64,000 nucleotides of DNA from Vreelandella olivaria (GCA_004295565.1 AP019416.1:1240001-1304000); one strand, 5' to 3'. Shown: positions 27,687 to 38,046, counted from the first letter of the stretch. Notes: generated by a model not told the origin, from the letters alone. A program made the numbers and translations.

Positions 27687-29316
27687 ATGGCCACTATTTT
27701 CGAGCAAGGCTTACCCAAAACCGTTGCCAACCACGTGCCGCTTTCCCCGCTGACCTTTATCGAGCGCTCGGCGTCGATCTATCCCGACTACCCTGCGGTG
27801 GTTCATGGCAGCACGCTGCGTACCTGGGGCGAGACCTGGTCACGCTGCCGCCAGCTTGCCTCGGCGCTCGAAAAGCGCGGTATTCAGCCGGGCCAAACCG
27901 TGGCAGCGATGCTGCCCAACATTCCCGCCATGTTTGAGGCGCATTTCGGCGTACCGCTCGCAGGCTGTGTACTGAATACCCTGAATATTCGCCTGGATGC
28001 CGAAGCGATCAGCTATATGCTGGAGCATGGCGAGGCCAAAGCGATTTTGGTCGACCCTGAATTTGCCGACGTTATTCAGCAAGCGGTGACCAAGCTTAAA
28101 CACAAGCCGTTGATTATTGATGTGGCTGATAGTGAGTTTCTTGGCGAGACCCAGGGCATTGGCGAAATTGAGTACGAGGCGCTGCTTAACGAGGGCAATG
28201 CTGACTTCGCCTATCAACTGCCTGCCGATGAGTGGGATGCGATCTCGCTGAACTACACCTCCGGCACCACCGGCAAGCCCAAAGGCGTGGTGTATCACCA
28301 CCGTGGCGCGTACCTCAACGCAGTGAGCAATATTATGGAGTGGGCGATGCCCCATCACCCGATCTACCTGTGGACACTGCCGATGTTCCACTGCAACGGC
28401 TGGTGCTTCCCCTGGACGATTGCTGCCAACGCCGGGGTGAACGTTTGCCTTCGCCGCGTCGATCCTAAAAAAGATTATGCAGCTAATTGCCGAGGAGAAG
28501 GTCACTCACTTCAGCGGGGCGCCGATTATTCTTAATGGGTTGGTGAACCTGCCCGCTGAAGATAAACGTGAGTTCGATCACCCGGTGAAAGTGACCACCG
28601 CCGGTGCCGCGCCTCCTGCCTCGGTGATTGCCGGGGTCGAGACGCTGGGTATTGAAGTGACTCATGTGTATGGCCTGACTGAAGTGTATGGGCCGGTGAC
28701 CGTATGTGCCTGGCGTGAAGCCTGGGATGAGTTGCCGCTGGAAGCGAGGGCCAAGATCAAAGCCCGCCAGGGCGTGCGCTACCACATGCTCGAAGCATTG
28801 TGTGTGGCTGACCCACTGACTCTGGAGCCGGTACCTAAAGATGGCCAAACCATCGGTGAGATACTGATGCGCGGCAACAACGTCATGAAAGGGTACTTAA
28901 AGAATCCGGAGGCCACCGAACAGGCGCTGGAGGGGGGCTGGTACCACACTGGCGACTTGGCGGTTTGGCATCCGGATGGCTATATCGAGATTAAAGACCG
29001 CTCCAAAGACATCATCATCTCCGGTGGTGAAAATATCTCCACCATCGAAGTGGAAGACGCTATTTACGGTCATCCTGCCGTCGAAGAGGCGGCGGTTGTG
29101 GCCAAGCCCGACGAGAAGTGGGGCGAAACACCCTGTGCCTTTGTGAAGCTCAAAGTGGGGTACGGTGAAGTCACCGAGGCCGATATTATCGCCCACTGCC
29201 GCGAACACCTGGCGGGCTACAAAGTGCCCAAGACGGTCATTTTCAGCGAGCTACCGAAAACCTCAACGGGCAAGATCCAAAAATTCGTACTGCGTGAAGA
29301 AGCTAAGCAGCATTGA
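27687..29316 (+). CDS. Acyl-CoA synthetase (AMP-binding), frame disrupted
   Basis: ANL-superfamily ligase activating a fatty or related carboxylic acid to its CoA thioester. P-loop-like motif SLNYTSGTTGKPKGVVYHH lies near residue 190, the mid motif THVYGLTEVYGP near 330, and TGDLAVWHPDGYIEIKDRSK near 420. The catalytic Lys region is ELPKTSTGKIQKFVLRE. A surplus A in an A-run near 28468 breaks the frame; removing it gives 542 residues. It resembles medium-chain AlkK-type or methylmercaptopropionate-CoA ligase-type enzymes, so exact substrate is open. CAGGAG precedes the ATG. Confidence 0.88.
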
Positions 29317-29338
29317 TAATTCACTAAGGAGAGCGTGC

Positions 29339-30184
29339 ATGAGCGATCAAAAATTGGCGTTGTAGGGGCCGGCACCATGGGGCAAGGGATTGCCCAGGTT
29401 ATCATCGCCAGTGGCTTTGATGTCTGCCTTTACGATGTGGCTGAGGAGCAGTTAAGCCGCGCCGAGGAAAGTATCGACAAAGGCTTGGGCAAGCTGGTAG
29501 CGAAAGAGAAGCTCAGTGAGGCGGATAAGGACGCTGCCATGGCTCGTCTTTCCAACACCACCACGCTAGGTGACCTGAGTAAGTGCAGGGTCATTATCGA
29601 AGCTGCCCCGAACAGCCCGAACTCAAAGAAAAGCTGTTTCGTGATCTAAGCCAGTTGAGCAGCACCGCTATTCTGGCTTCCAACACCTCGTCGCTGTCGC
29701 TTACCCGCCTAGCGGCGGTGTGCGAACACCCCGAGCGTGTGGTGGGTATGCACTTCTTTAATCCGGTGCCGGTGCTCAAACTGGTGGAAGTCATCCGCGC
29801 CGAACAGACCTCGGACGCCACCGTTGCCGAGATTGAAACCCTCGCGAAGGCGCTGGGTAAAACCGCCGTGCCGGTAGGCGACGCCCCAGGTTTTGCAGTG
29901 AATCGTTTGCTGGTGCCGATGATCAACGAAGCGGCCTTTATCGTTCAAGAGGGCACCGCGACACCCGAAGCGATTGATAACGCCATGAAACTCGGCGCGG
30001 CTCACCCCATGGGGCCGTTGGCGCTGGCGGATTTGATCGGTCTGGATGTTTGTCTGGCGATTATGGAAGTGCTCCAAGAGGGCTTTGGTGATCCCAAATA
30101 TCGCCCCTGCCCCTTGCTTAGCGTATGGTCGCCGCGGGCTATCTTGGCCGCAAAACCGGTCGCGGTTTCTACCATTACGACTAG
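29339..30184 (+). CDS. 3-hydroxyacyl-CoA (3-hydroxybutyryl-CoA) dehydrogenase, frame disrupted
   Basis: NAD-dependent dehydrogenase of beta-oxidation or polyhydroxybutyrate metabolism, about 282 residues. Rossmann motif IGVVGAGTMGQGIAQV, catalytic HFFNPVPVLKLVEVI and dimer motif DAPGFAVNRLLVPMINEAA are clear. AAGGAG lies before ATG 29339, but that ATG needs one extra A to reach the conserved frame. A GTG at 29335 is already in frame. Further breaks near 29615 and 30115 are repaired to the usual C-terminus GRKTGRGFYHYD. Confidence 0.88.
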
Positions 30185-30301
30185 CTTTTGCAGAGCAGGA
30201 TAGTGCGGCGATAAGAAGTTATTGCCACTCAACCAAGCGTTCGCTAGGGTTGGTTGGTGTTTACGTTAATGTGCAATAACAAATCAAATAAGGAGTCCGC
30301 C

Positions 30302-31075
30302 ATGAGCGAAGCAGTGATCGAGAAGGTTGATAACGATGGGGTGGTGCGCCTGACCATCAATCGTCCTAAAGCGCTGAATGCCCTGAACAGCGAAGTGCTT
30401 GCCGCGCTGGAAGCGCAGCTGGTAGAGCTTGAGTCCCACCCCACGCTACGCGGCGTAGTGATTACCGGCGCGGGCGAGAAGTCCTTCGTGGCGGGTGCCG
30501 ATATCACCGAAATGCGTGACAAAACACCCGAAGAGGCGAGGGCCTTCGCCAGCCAAGCGCTACGCACCATTAAACGCCTAGAGACACTGCCCGTGCCGGT
30601 GGTCGCGCTGGTGAACGGGTTTTGCCTTGGCGGCGGCTGCGAACTGGCGTTGGCCTGCGACTGGGCGGTAGCCAGTGACAACGCCGTATTTGGGCAACCG
30701 GAAGTCTTGTTGGGCGTTATCCCCGGCTTTGGCGGCACCCAGCGCCTGCCGCGCCGCGTGGGTCCTGCCATGGCGATTGATCTGGTCACCACCGGGCGCA
30801 AAATTGACGCTCAAGAAGCGCTACGTATCGGCTTGGTGAACCGGGTAATGCCGCAAGCGGAGCTTGAAAGCTACGTTGAAGAGTTAACCAAACAGCTCAA
30901 AGGCAACGGCCCGCAGTCGGTGCGTGGCGCTAAGCAGGCGGTTCACGATGGTATGGATCAAGACCTGGACAGTGCACTGGCGCTGGAAACCAGCCTGTTC
31001 GCTTTCTGCTTTGCCGGTGACGAGCAGAAAGAGGGCATGGCGGCCTTTGTCGAGAAACGTAAAGCCAACTTCTAA
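30302..31075 (+). CDS. Enoyl-CoA hydratase
   Basis: Intact 257-residue crotonase-family enzyme hydrating 2-enoyl-CoA to 3-hydroxyacyl-CoA. The oxyanion-hole sequences are [12 protein letters not shown] and [16 protein letters not shown]. Both catalytic glutamates are present: [19 protein letters not shown] holds one, and the GGGCE Glu is the other. AAGGAGTC precedes ATG 30302. It follows the 3-hydroxyacyl-CoA dehydrogenase and completes the oxidation block. Confidence 0.92.
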   Translation: MSEAVIEKVDNDGVVRLTINRPKALNALNSEVLAALEAQLVELESHPTLRGVVITGAGEKSFVAGADITEMRDKTPEEARAFASQALRTIKRLETLPVPVVALVNGFCLGGGCELALACDWAVASDNAVFGQPEVLLGVIPGFGGTQRLPRRVGPAMAIDLVTTGRKIDAQEALRIGLVNRVMPQAELESYVEELTKQLKGNGPQSVRGAKQAVHDGMDQDLDSALALETSLFAFCFAGDEQKEGMAAFVEKRKANF

Positions 31076-31191
31076 CATCAGGCTTCTAAGCCTTCATTCG
31101 TTCCGGTTTTACTTATTTAGGGGTGGCGCTTGCGTCATCCCCGTTTTATTCTCAAAGACTTTCTACCACTCATCTTTTCGGAGTTGCCGCG

Positions 31192-31809
31192 ATGCAATGG
31201 GCCGCCTTTATCCTCGCCGCGATGGGTTTTGCCTATCTCCCTGGGCCTGCGATGCTGTATACCGCCGCGCAAACCCTGGGGCGTGGCCGACGAGCAGGGT
31301 GGTTAGCGGTCATCGGTGTGCATATGGGTTGCTACGTCCACGTTATTGCCGCCGCCCTTGGCCTGGCGCTGCTGTTTGCGGCGATCCCGCCTGCCTATAT
31401 CGCCATGAAAATCATCGGTGGGCTCTATCTACTCTGGATGGGGCTGCGGCTATGGCAGCAGGGCATCCGCGCCCATGGCGATGAGGTACCGCTGGCCACC
31501 ACTAAACGCGTGCTGCGCGATAGCTTTCTGGTGGAAGTGCTCAACCCTAAAACCGCGCTCTTCTTCGTCGCCTTTCTACCCCAATTTGTGCAGCCCGAGA
31601 GCGCGATGCCGGTAGCCTGGCAACTGCTGTGGCTGGGTATTACTACCAATCTACTGTTCTCCTCTGCGGATGTCGTGGTAGTGCTGCTTGCAAGCCCGCT
31701 GCGGGCGTGGCTACAAAAGTCCCAAGGCTCATCTCGCCTCATTCAGCGCATAGGCGGTAGTGTATTGATGGGATTAGGCGGTAACACGCTGGCTCAAGCG
31801 GCGCGTTAA
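31192..31809 (+). CDS. LysE/RhtB-family amino acid exporter
   Basis: Intact 205-residue inner-membrane protein with six hydrophobic segments. The family signature is PGPAMLYTAAQTLGRGRRAG near residue 20 and FLVEVLNPKTALFFVAFLPQ near 115. It should export an amino acid or related metabolite; substrate unknown. A longer GTG/ATG-less reading from 31123 is open, but ATG 31192 matches the family start. Confidence 0.88.
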   Translation: MQWAAFILAAMGFAYLPGPAMLYTAAQTLGRGRRAGWLAVIGVHMGCYVHVIAAALGLALLFAAIPPAYIAMKIIGGLYLLWMGLRLWQQGIRAHGDEVPLATTKRVLRDSFLVEVLNPKTALFFVAFLPQFVQPESAMPVAWQLLWLGITTNLLFSSADVVVVLLASPLRAWLQKSQGSSRLIQRIGGSVLMGLGGNTLAQAAR

Positions 31810-31860
31810 AGATGCCTGCCCTATAGGCGAATTGTGTATCCTCACAGTAAGGAGCGTTGC

Positions 31861-32550
31861 ATGTTTGAGTTGTATATTGCTAACAAGAATTACTCATCTT
31901 GGTCGCTGCGCCCTTGGGTGCTGATGAAAGCGCTGGAGATTCCGTTTAATGAGCATCTAATGCCCTTTGAGGGGGGCACCGGTGCAAGCCACGACACCTT
32001 TATTCGCTTTTCACCCTCTGGCTTAGTGCCGTGTTTAGTGGATGACGATCTGGCGGTATGGGACTCCCTGGCGATAGTGGAGTATCTGGCCGAACAGCAC
32101 ACTAACGTTTGGCCGAGTGATAAGAGCGCACGTGCCTGGGCACGCTCTGCAACCGCAGAGATGCACAGCGGCTTTGGTGCGCTGCGTGACGAGTGTCCTA
32201 TGAATTGCGGCGTGCGGGTGGCATTGGATAGCGTATCGGCCAAACTCAAAGCGGATGTGGCACGCTTGGATATACTTTGGCAGCAGGGGCTGGAGCGCTT
32301 TGGCGGGCCGTTTTTAGCAGGCAAGCGCTTTACTGCGGTCGATGCGTTTTATGCGCCCGTGGCGTTTCGCGTGCAAACATTCAACTTATCGCTCAGCGAC
32401 GCGTCCCAAGCGTATGTTGAACACCTATTAGCGCTGCCCGCTATGAAAGCGTGGTATCAAGCGGCGCTTGAAGAACCATGGCGTGAGTCCATGCACGAAG
32501 CCGATACGCTGAAAAATAGCACTCTTACCGCCGATTACCGTGCGTCTTAA
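31861..32550 (+). CDS. Glutathione S-transferase family protein
   Basis: Intact 229-residue GST. The thioredoxin-like N-terminal domain opens ELYIANKNYSSWSLRPWVLM, with SSWSLRPW holding the candidate catalytic Ser. The glutathione-binding stretch is LVPCLVDDDLAVWDSLAIVE. The all-helical C-terminal domain follows. Substrate unknown. AAGGAG precedes the ATG. Confidence 0.88.
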   Translation: MFELYIANKNYSSWSLRPWVLMKALEIPFNEHLMPFEGGTGASHDTFIRFSPSGLVPCLVDDDLAVWDSLAIVEYLAEQHTNVWPSDKSARAWARSATAEMHSGFGALRDECPMNCGVRVALDSVSAKLKADVARLDILWQQGLERFGGPFLAGKRFTAVDAFYAPVAFRVQTFNLSLSDASQAYVEHLLALPAMKAWYQAALEEPWRESMHEADTLKNSTLTADYRAS

Positions 32551-32588
32551 CCTGGCCCTGATGCCAAGATATACCGATAGCCCGCTGT

Positions 32589-32619
32589 GGATGCTCCTGG
32601 CAATTCACCAGGAGCATCC
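32589..32619. repeat. 12-bp inverted repeat GGATGCTCCTGG/CCAGGAGCATCC
   Basis: Perfect 12-bp stem with a seven-base loop (CAATTCA), 38 bases after the GST stop and 42 before yaeQ. It has no T-run but could stop or stabilise the GST transcript. Confidence 0.45.
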
Positions 32620-32661
32620 TGCATCGGGTACACTGACGAAAATTTTCGTTTGGAAATCTCC

Positions 32662-33201
32662 ATGGCTCTTAGCGCAACGCCCTATAAAGTTGATATTAAT
32701 CTGACCGATCTGGATCGCGGGGTGTATGAAACGCTGCGCTTTACCGTGGCTCGCCACCCGTCAGAAACCGAAGAGCGCATGACCGCGCGCTTGCTCGCTT
32801 ATGTGCTGTGGTATAGCGAGACCCTCGCCTTTGGGCGTGGGCTTTCTGATGTTGACGAACCGGCGCTGTGGGAGAAAAGCCTGGACGGGCGTCTACTGCA
32901 CTGGATTGAAGTCGGCCTGCCGGATGCTGAGCGCATTACCTGGTGCTCACGGCGGGCTGAGCGCGTTTCACTGCTCGCCTATGGCCGGGTAGACCTATGG
33001 GAGAGCAAAGTGCTGCCCAGCGTGGCATCGCTGAAGAATGTCCATGTGGCGGGATTGCCCCAAGAGGCTCTGGCGACCATCGCGAAAGATCTGCCCCGGG
33101 CGATTAACTGGGCGGTAATGATTAGCGAAGGATCGCTGTTTATTACTGATGAAAACGGTCAGCATGAAATTACCCCGCAGTGGCTGCTGCGCGACAGGTA
33201 G
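32662..33201 (+). CDS. yaeQ: YaeQ family protein
   Basis: Intact 179-residue protein matching YaeQ, a PD-(D/E)XK-like fold of unclear role. It opens MALSATPYKVDINLTDLDRG and contains ETEERMTARLLAYVLWY and SLDGRLLHWIEVGLPDAERI, all typical. E. coli YaeQ was once linked to RfaH suppression, a link since questioned. Confidence 0.9.
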   Translation: MALSATPYKVDINLTDLDRGVYETLRFTVARHPSETEERMTARLLAYVLWYSETLAFGRGLSDVDEPALWEKSLDGRLLHWIEVGLPDAERITWCSRRAERVSLLAYGRVDLWESKVLPSVASLKNVHVAGLPQEALATIAKDLPRAINWAVMISEGSLFITDENGQHEITPQWLLRDR

Positions 33202-33275
33202 TGATTCAACTAAGTCATTAGCCTACCAACCGCCGTCTAATCGACTACGCTATAAATCTAAGCAAATGACAGCAG

Positions 33276-33305
33276 AAGGGTGGCCTACGAGCTACCCTTT
33301 GATTT
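33276..33305 (+). terminator. Probable terminator after yaeQ
   Basis: Stem AAGGGTGGC/GCTACCCTT (one G-T pair), six-base loop, followed by TGATTTTAG. It lies 75 bases after yaeQ in a 261-base gap that otherwise shows no gene and must carry the lpxR promoter. Confidence 0.5.
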
Positions 33306-33462
33306 TAGTGACTTAGCTCTTTTCTGCAGAAGACAGTAAAAGTATGCTTGCTATCTTTTGCACAATTACATACAATCAACAATGTTTGTTGATGTCCTTC
33401 AAAAGTGGCCTCAAAAACACAGTCTTAAAAACGCTCCCTAGGAAAATCTCAAGGAACGAGTA

Positions 33463-34452
33463 ATGAAAGCAATTACCCCTCTACGATGGCAGCTGCTCCC
33501 GCTAGTGGCTGTCATAAGCCTGATGTCAACGCTCGCGCAGGCCAGCGATAGCGTCCTCTCTGTTAAGCACGAAAATGATGGTATGGCCAGCAGTGATGAT
33601 GGTCACTTTACCAGCGGTTTTGAGCTCAATTGGGCGTTTGAACCAGAAGCGCAAAGTTGGACACAGCGTTTGGCCACTGCTTTGCCCGATAGCCTCATCG
33701 GCAACGCTGATATGGCAGCTTTCCGGCTTGTGCATCAAATCTACACACCCAACAATATTGAACAGCGTGGGTTGATTGAAGATGATCGCCCCTACGCCGG
33801 TCTCGTTTACGGCGGTATGTCGCTCTATGAAGATGTGCCTAGGGGTAACTGGCGCCAGGCGACTGACCTGCACCTGGATATTGGTTTGGTAGGCCCCTCG
33901 TCACTGGCCGATAGTATTCAGCGTGAAGTGCACCTTGTCACTGAAAGCGACCGACCCAATGGGTGGGATAACCAGCTTGGCGATGAAGCCATCGTCAACC
34001 TCGCCATGCGCCGCCAGTGGTGGAATAGCACCCCATTGATTGGCAAACAGTTTGCCCATGGCCCCAGTGTCGGTGCCGCGTTGGGTAACCTCTACACTTA
34101 CGCAAGTGCTGGGTATAGCGTACGTTGGGGGGATGAGGCGGCTGGTATTCCGACGTTGACACCCAACCCGGGTAGCCGCCACTACATGGTCGGAAAAGAG
34201 GGGTGGCAGTGGTACCTGTTTGCTAGTGTAGACGGATATTATATGGCGCAAAACCTGACGCTGGATGGCAATACGTTTAGAAACAGCCACTCGGTTGATC
34301 GTAAAGAGTGGGTAGGTGATGTCTCCGCGGGTCTGGCGCTGGCCTGGGAGGATTGGCAGGTCACTTACGCCGTTGTGCAGCGCTCTCGTGAATTCGACGG
34401 GCAAGAAGAGCAAGATAAATTTGGCTCTATCACGCTATCCAAGCGCTTCTAA
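33463..34452 (+). CDS. lpxR: Lipid A deacylase LpxR family outer-membrane protein
   Basis: Intact 329-residue protein with a signal peptide cleaved near AQA-SD and a beta-barrel ending in a terminal Phe (SITLSKRF). The catalytic-region opening SVKHENDGMASSDDGHFTSG matches LpxR, which removes the 3'-acyloxyacyl chain of lipid A in a calcium-dependent way. The DDRPYAGLVYGGMSLYE and QLGDEAIVNLAMRRQWW stretches are also family-typical. Strand-like alternation fits an outer-membrane barrel. Confidence 0.85.
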   Translation: MKAITPLRWQLLPLVAVISLMSTLAQASDSVLSVKHENDGMASSDDGHFTSGFELNWAFEPEAQSWTQRLATALPDSLIGNADMAAFRLVHQIYTPNNIEQRGLIEDDRPYAGLVYGGMSLYEDVPRGNWRQATDLHLDIGLVGPSSLADSIQREVHLVTESDRPNGWDNQLGDEAIVNLAMRRQWWNSTPLIGKQFAHGPSVGAALGNLYTYASAGYSVRWGDEAAGIPTLTPNPGSRHYMVGKEGWQWYLFASVDGYYMAQNLTLDGNTFRNSHSVDRKEWVGDVSAGLALAWEDWQVTYAVVQRSREFDGQEEQDKFGSITLSKRF

Positions 34453-34498
34453 AACGGTTCGGTTAGTCACGCGCGCCCTACGGAAAGGAGTATTGCTT

Positions 34499-34819
34499 AT
34501 GGCTAACAAGTATCCTCATACCCCGGATGGGCGCTACTTTGTCGCCAAAAATCGGCTTTGGCGCTGCACTGACCCGCGCTTAGGTGAAGACGAAAGACGA
34601 ACCCATATCAAAGCATTGATGAAAGCCCGTCGGGCGGTTAGAACAGCCCAACAGCAAGACGATGAAGACGCACTTCGCCAGGCCCGCAACGCGGTGCAAA
34701 GCGCTAAACAAGCACTTGGTGAGCGTGGCCCCGTATGGTGGGATGATAACGCCCCCGATGAAGGCGGCCTTGCGCCCCATAACAGTTCCTATGCCCAGTG
34801 GTGGGAGAGCCAGCACTAA
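34499..34819 (+). CDS. Conserved hypothetical protein, charged, 106 residues
   Basis: Unrecognised small soluble protein. It opens MANKYPHTPDGRYFVAKNRL, has a basic helical middle (KALMKARRAVRTAQQQ) and ends in a tryptophan-rich PVWWDDNAP and QWWESQH. A strong GGAAAGGAG site precedes the ATG. The sequence resembles short biopolymer-transport-annotated hypotheticals in proteobacteria, but I assign no function. Confidence 0.75.
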   Translation: MANKYPHTPDGRYFVAKNRLWRCTDPRLGEDERRTHIKALMKARRAVRTAQQQDDEDALRQARNAVQSAKQALGERGPVWWDDNAPDEGGLAPHNSSYAQWWESQH

Positions 34820-34916
34820 CTCCCCAATGACCTATACAACTGATCCAGTCCTGCTAGCCTAAATGTTGAAATATGTGATGTTTACATAACGTTGGCGTTT
34901 AAGGGAGTAAGGGCAC

Positions 34917-35436
34917 ATGGAAATGTATTTTTTAATGGTTGGGGAAATTTACTGCGCGTTATTATTGTTGGGGTACTGGCTTACGCTGCCCTCGTTTTTT
35001 CTTGCGAATATCGGGTAATCGCACGCTTTCGAAGATGAACGCCTTCGATTTAATTGTCACGGTGGCGCTTGGTTCCACATTGGCCACGGTTCTCTTATCT
35101 AAAGATGTGGCATTAGCTGAAGGCGCTGTGGCGATGGCACTACTGATTTCTCTTCAGTTCATCATTACTTGGTTCAGTGTACGAACTGCCTGGGTGCGTC
35201 GGTTAGTGACGGGCGAGCCACTGATGCTGCTTTATCGTGGCGAATTTATTACCACCTCCATGCAAAAAGCACGGGTTACTCAGGATGAAGTTCAGTCGGC
35301 TATTCGCGGTAGTGGTATTGCTGATGTGATGGCAGTGGAAGCCGTGGTGCTGGAAACGGATGGTTCCATGAGTGTCATTAAGCCGAATGCAGAGAGCAGC
35401 CATTCGAGTTTAGAAGGGGTTCGTGGATCCCGGTGA
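34917..35436 (+). CDS. DUF421 (YetF-like) membrane protein, frame disrupted
   Basis: About 172 residues after one surplus base near 34937 is removed. Three N-terminal helices (VIIVGVLAYAALVFFLRISG) precede the DUF421 domain with RTLSKMNAFDLIVTVALGS and the cytoplasmic RARVTQDEV-type segment. The conserved YRGEF and DVMAVEAVVLETDGSMSVI stretches are present. Function unknown; homologues are YetF/YkjA-like. Confidence 0.8.
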
Positions 35437-35537
35437 AGCCAACACACAGTGTCTGTGTCTAAGTAATATTAATTTTCCCGTTCACGTTTGCACCTGGCGG
35501 TGGTATTCTTCGCCACCGTTAATTTTAAGGACGCCAC

Positions 35538-35851
35538 GTGAATATCAAAGCTGATCTTTCCATTGTCGATATCATCGGCCATCTGGTTGTTTGGGTGATA
35601 CTCAGTATCATTACCCTTGGGGTAGCGCTCTTTTCTTCCCCTACTCGTTTTCGCGGTTTGTGATTAACCGTACCTCGGTCGTGGATGAGGCTGGCGTCGA
35701 GCGAAAAATGGTCTGCGATATCAACATTTTCAGCAATATAGGCCATATAATTTTGTGGATGCTGATTTCGTTAGTGACCCTGGGACTGGGATATATTTTC
35801 TACGTCTATCGGGTATGGAATTACGCGTTAAATAATTCGCGGGTTAAATAG
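35538..35851 (+). CDS. Small two-helix membrane protein (DUF6693-like), frame disrupted
   Basis: GTG start at 35538 gives MNIKADLSIVDIIGHLVVWV, then a break near 35637 (one base missing in TTTCTTCCCC) and FPYSFSRFVINRTSVVD. The second half repeats the first in pattern: SNIGHIILWMLISLVTLGLG after INIF. Repaired length is 104 residues. It matches my memory of DUF6693 proteins; function unknown. The internal repeat suggests an ancestral duplication. Confidence 0.65.
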
Positions 35852-35879
35852 CTTTACCCTGTCACCTGAGAGTGACCAA

Positions 35880-35917
35880 GAGCCTATGCTTAAACAGCCA
35901 GCATAGGCTCTTTTTTT
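35880..35917. terminator. Terminator between convergent genes
   Basis: Perfect 11-bp stem GAGCCTATGCT/AGCATAGGCTC, nine-base loop, followed by seven T on the plus strand. It sits between the plus-strand membrane protein and minus-strand yghU. Confidence 0.85.
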
Positions 35918-35923
35918 GACGGC

Positions 35924-36796
35924 TTAATCACCGTCAGTCAGTTTATCCTGCGTTTTGAGCTCGAAGTCGCTGGCATCATGACGTTCGTGCAACTGCTCAT
36001 GGGGCTCGCCAAAGGTGCGGTTGACCATGCGGCCGCGCTTAACGGCGGGGCGCTCGTCGATCTCTTCCGTCCAGCGTAGAACATTCTTGTAAGTGTGGGC
36101 TTCCAAGAATTCAGCCGCTTCGTAGACGCGGTTTTTCACCAGCGCGCCATACCAGGGGTGAATCGCCATATCCGCAATGGTGTACTCATCGCCCGCCATA
36201 AAACGGTTTTCCGCCAAGTGGCGGTCAAGCACATCGAGCTGGCGCTTGACTTCCATGGTGTAGCGGTCAATCGGATACTGGTACTTCTCCGGCGCGTAGG
36301 CATAAAAGTGACCAAAGCCGCCGCCAAGCATCGGTGCGCTGCCCATTTGCCAGAACAACCAGGAGAGGCACTCGGTGCGTTTTGCCGGGTCGCTGGGTAA
36401 GAAAGCGTCAAATTTTTCAGCCAAATAGAGCAGGATTGCGCCAGACTCAAACACCCGTTGTGGGGGATTGGTCGAGTGATCCATTAGTGCGGGAATTTTG
36501 GAGTTGGGATTCACCTCGACGAAGCCACTGCTGAACTGATCGCCTTCGCCAATTTGGATCAGATAAGCGTCGTATTCGGCACCTGCTACGCCTTTCTCCA
36601 ACAGCTCTTCAAGCATCACGGTGACTTTGACACCGTTGGGCGTGGCCAGGGAGTAGAGCTGAAGAGGGTGTTTGCCTACCGGCAGCGCTTTGTCATGGGT
36701 AGGGCCTGCGATTGGGCGATTGATATTGGCAAATTTACCGCCGTTGCCAGGTTCCCACTTCCAAACACGCGGGGGTGTATAGGTATTGTCGCTCAT
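35924..36796 (-). CDS. yghU: Glutathione-dependent disulfide-bond oxidoreductase YghU
   Basis: Intact 290-residue GST-like protein of the Nu class (YghU/YfcG), with glutathione-dependent disulfide reductase activity. It shows the extended N-terminus (YTPPRVWKWEPGNGGKFANI), the TPNGVKVTVMLEELLE active-site region and FVEVNPNSKIPALMDHST. The C-terminus HEQLHERHDASDFELKTQ is also typical. AGGAAACG precedes the ATG. Confidence 0.92.
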   Translation of the reverse strand: MSDNTYTPPRVWKWEPGNGGKFANINRPIAGPTHDKALPVGKHPLQLYSLATPNGVKVTVMLEELLEKGVAGAEYDAYLIQIGEGDQFSSGFVEVNPNSKIPALMDHSTNPPQRVFESGAILLYLAEKFDAFLPSDPAKRTECLSWLFWQMGSAPMLGGGFGHFYAYAPEKYQYPIDRYTMEVKRQLDVLDRHLAENRFMAGDEYTIADMAIHPWYGALVKNRVYEAAEFLEAHTYKNVLRWTEEIDERPAVKRGRMVNRTFGEPHEQLHERHDASDFELKTQDKLTDGD

Positions 36797-36902
36797 TCGT
36801 TTCCTCGCTATAAATGGTTTATCGATGATGCAGCGGCTATTATTCGTGGCAGAGGGTGATTAGCCTGATAATAAAGTAGCTCATTTTCTTCAGAGGTGAC
36901 GG

Positions 36903-37598
36903 ATGCGTGTTATTGGTGTGTTGGGCGGTATGAGCTGGGAGTCGACCCAAGGCTATTACCGAGCCCTAAACGAGGGCGTAAAAGCAGCGCTAGGCGGCTT
37001 TCATTCGGCTAAGATCGTGCTGATTAGCGTCGACTTTGCCGAAATTGAAGCGCTGCAACAGCAGGGCGATTGGCACGCCGCTGGTGAACTACTGGGCAAC
37101 GCTGCCCAAAGCGTTGAGCGTGCGGGCGCCGACTGCCTGCTGATTGCCACCAATACCATGCATAAAGTGGCGCCCGCTATTGAGCAGGCGATTACGATTC
37201 CGCTACTGCATATTGCCGATGCCACCGCTGAACAGCTTACCGCTGACGGAATCACTCGTGTCGGCCTATTGGGAACGCGCTTTACCATGGAGCAGGACTT
37301 TTATATCGGCCGCTTGGAAAAGCAGTTCGGTATTGAGGTCGTGGTGCCCGATCAGTCAGAGCGCGACACTATTCATCGGGTGATCTTTGATGAACTCTGC
37401 CAGGGTCGAGTAGAAGATGTATCGCGGCAGCGCTACCTGGCCATCATTGATTCCCTGCATGCCCAAGGGGCCCAGGCGGTGATTTTAGGCTGTACCGAAA
37501 TCGCTATGCTGGTGAACCAGCGTGATACCACAGTACCTCTGTACGACACCACCGCTCTGCATGCCCTGAGAGCGGTGGCGTGGGCACTAAATGATTAA
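36903..37598 (+). CDS. Aspartate/glutamate racemase family protein (YgeA-like)
   Basis: Intact 231-residue PLP-independent racemase. The opening MRVIGVLGGMSWESTQGYYR and LLIATNTMHKVAPAIE match YgeA, where Thr replaces the first catalytic Cys. The second catalytic Cys is kept in VILGCTEIAML. Broad-specificity amino acid racemisation is therefore likely. It converges on ohr with a 15-base gap. Confidence 0.9.
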   Translation: MRVIGVLGGMSWESTQGYYRALNEGVKAALGGFHSAKIVLISVDFAEIEALQQQGDWHAAGELLGNAAQSVERAGADCLLIATNTMHKVAPAIEQAITIPLLHIADATAEQLTADGITRVGLLGTRFTMEQDFYIGRLEKQFGIEVVVPDQSERDTIHRVIFDELCQGRVEDVSRQRYLAIIDSLHAQGAQAVILGCTEIAMLVNQRDTTVPLYDTTALHALRAVAWALND

Positions 37599-37613
37599 TT
37601 TCGGTAACGACAC

Positions 37614-38046
37614 TTAGACCAGTGTCAGGGTGACATTAATATTGCCGCGGGTGGCGTTGGAGTAGGGGCAGACAACATGGGCTTTCTCGACCAACTGCTG
37701 GGCAACGTCTTGCTCAAGGCCGGGCAGACTGATTTTTAGTTCGACTTCGATACCAAAGCCGGTAGGAATGGCGCCGATACCTACGTGACCATCAATCTTC
37801 GTATCCTGAGGAAGCTTTACTTTCTCCTGGCCAGCAACATGCTTAAGCGCGCCTAAAAAGCAGGCCGAGTAGCCGGCAGCAAACAGCTGCTCTGGGTTGG
37901 TGCCATCACCGCCTGCGCCACCCAGCTCTTTGGGCGTGCTGAGTTTAACATCCAGCGCGCCATCGGAGGATTTGGCTTGAGCCTTCACGGCCACCGGTAG
38001 CGGTGGCGTGGGCACGATAAACAACGTTTTCAATAGTGGTCGTCAT
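37614..38046 (-). CDS. ohr: Organic hydroperoxide resistance protein Ohr, frame disrupted
   Basis: Thiol peroxidase reducing organic hydroperoxides. Both active-site cysteines are present: [17 protein letters not shown] and [18 protein letters not shown]. The start frame reads [22 protein letters not shown]; one surplus base near 37985 shifts it to [15 protein letters not shown]. Removing it gives 143 residues, the normal size. It lies downstream of its usual regulator ohrR on the same strand. Confidence 0.92.

Noticed and set aside
29335-29649. GTG 29335 as the only valid start of the 3-hydroxyacyl-CoA dehydrogenase
   Set aside because: The ATG at 29339 has a good ribosome site and gives the usual MSDQK-type start if one A is added, so the GTG reading may be a by-product of an indel.
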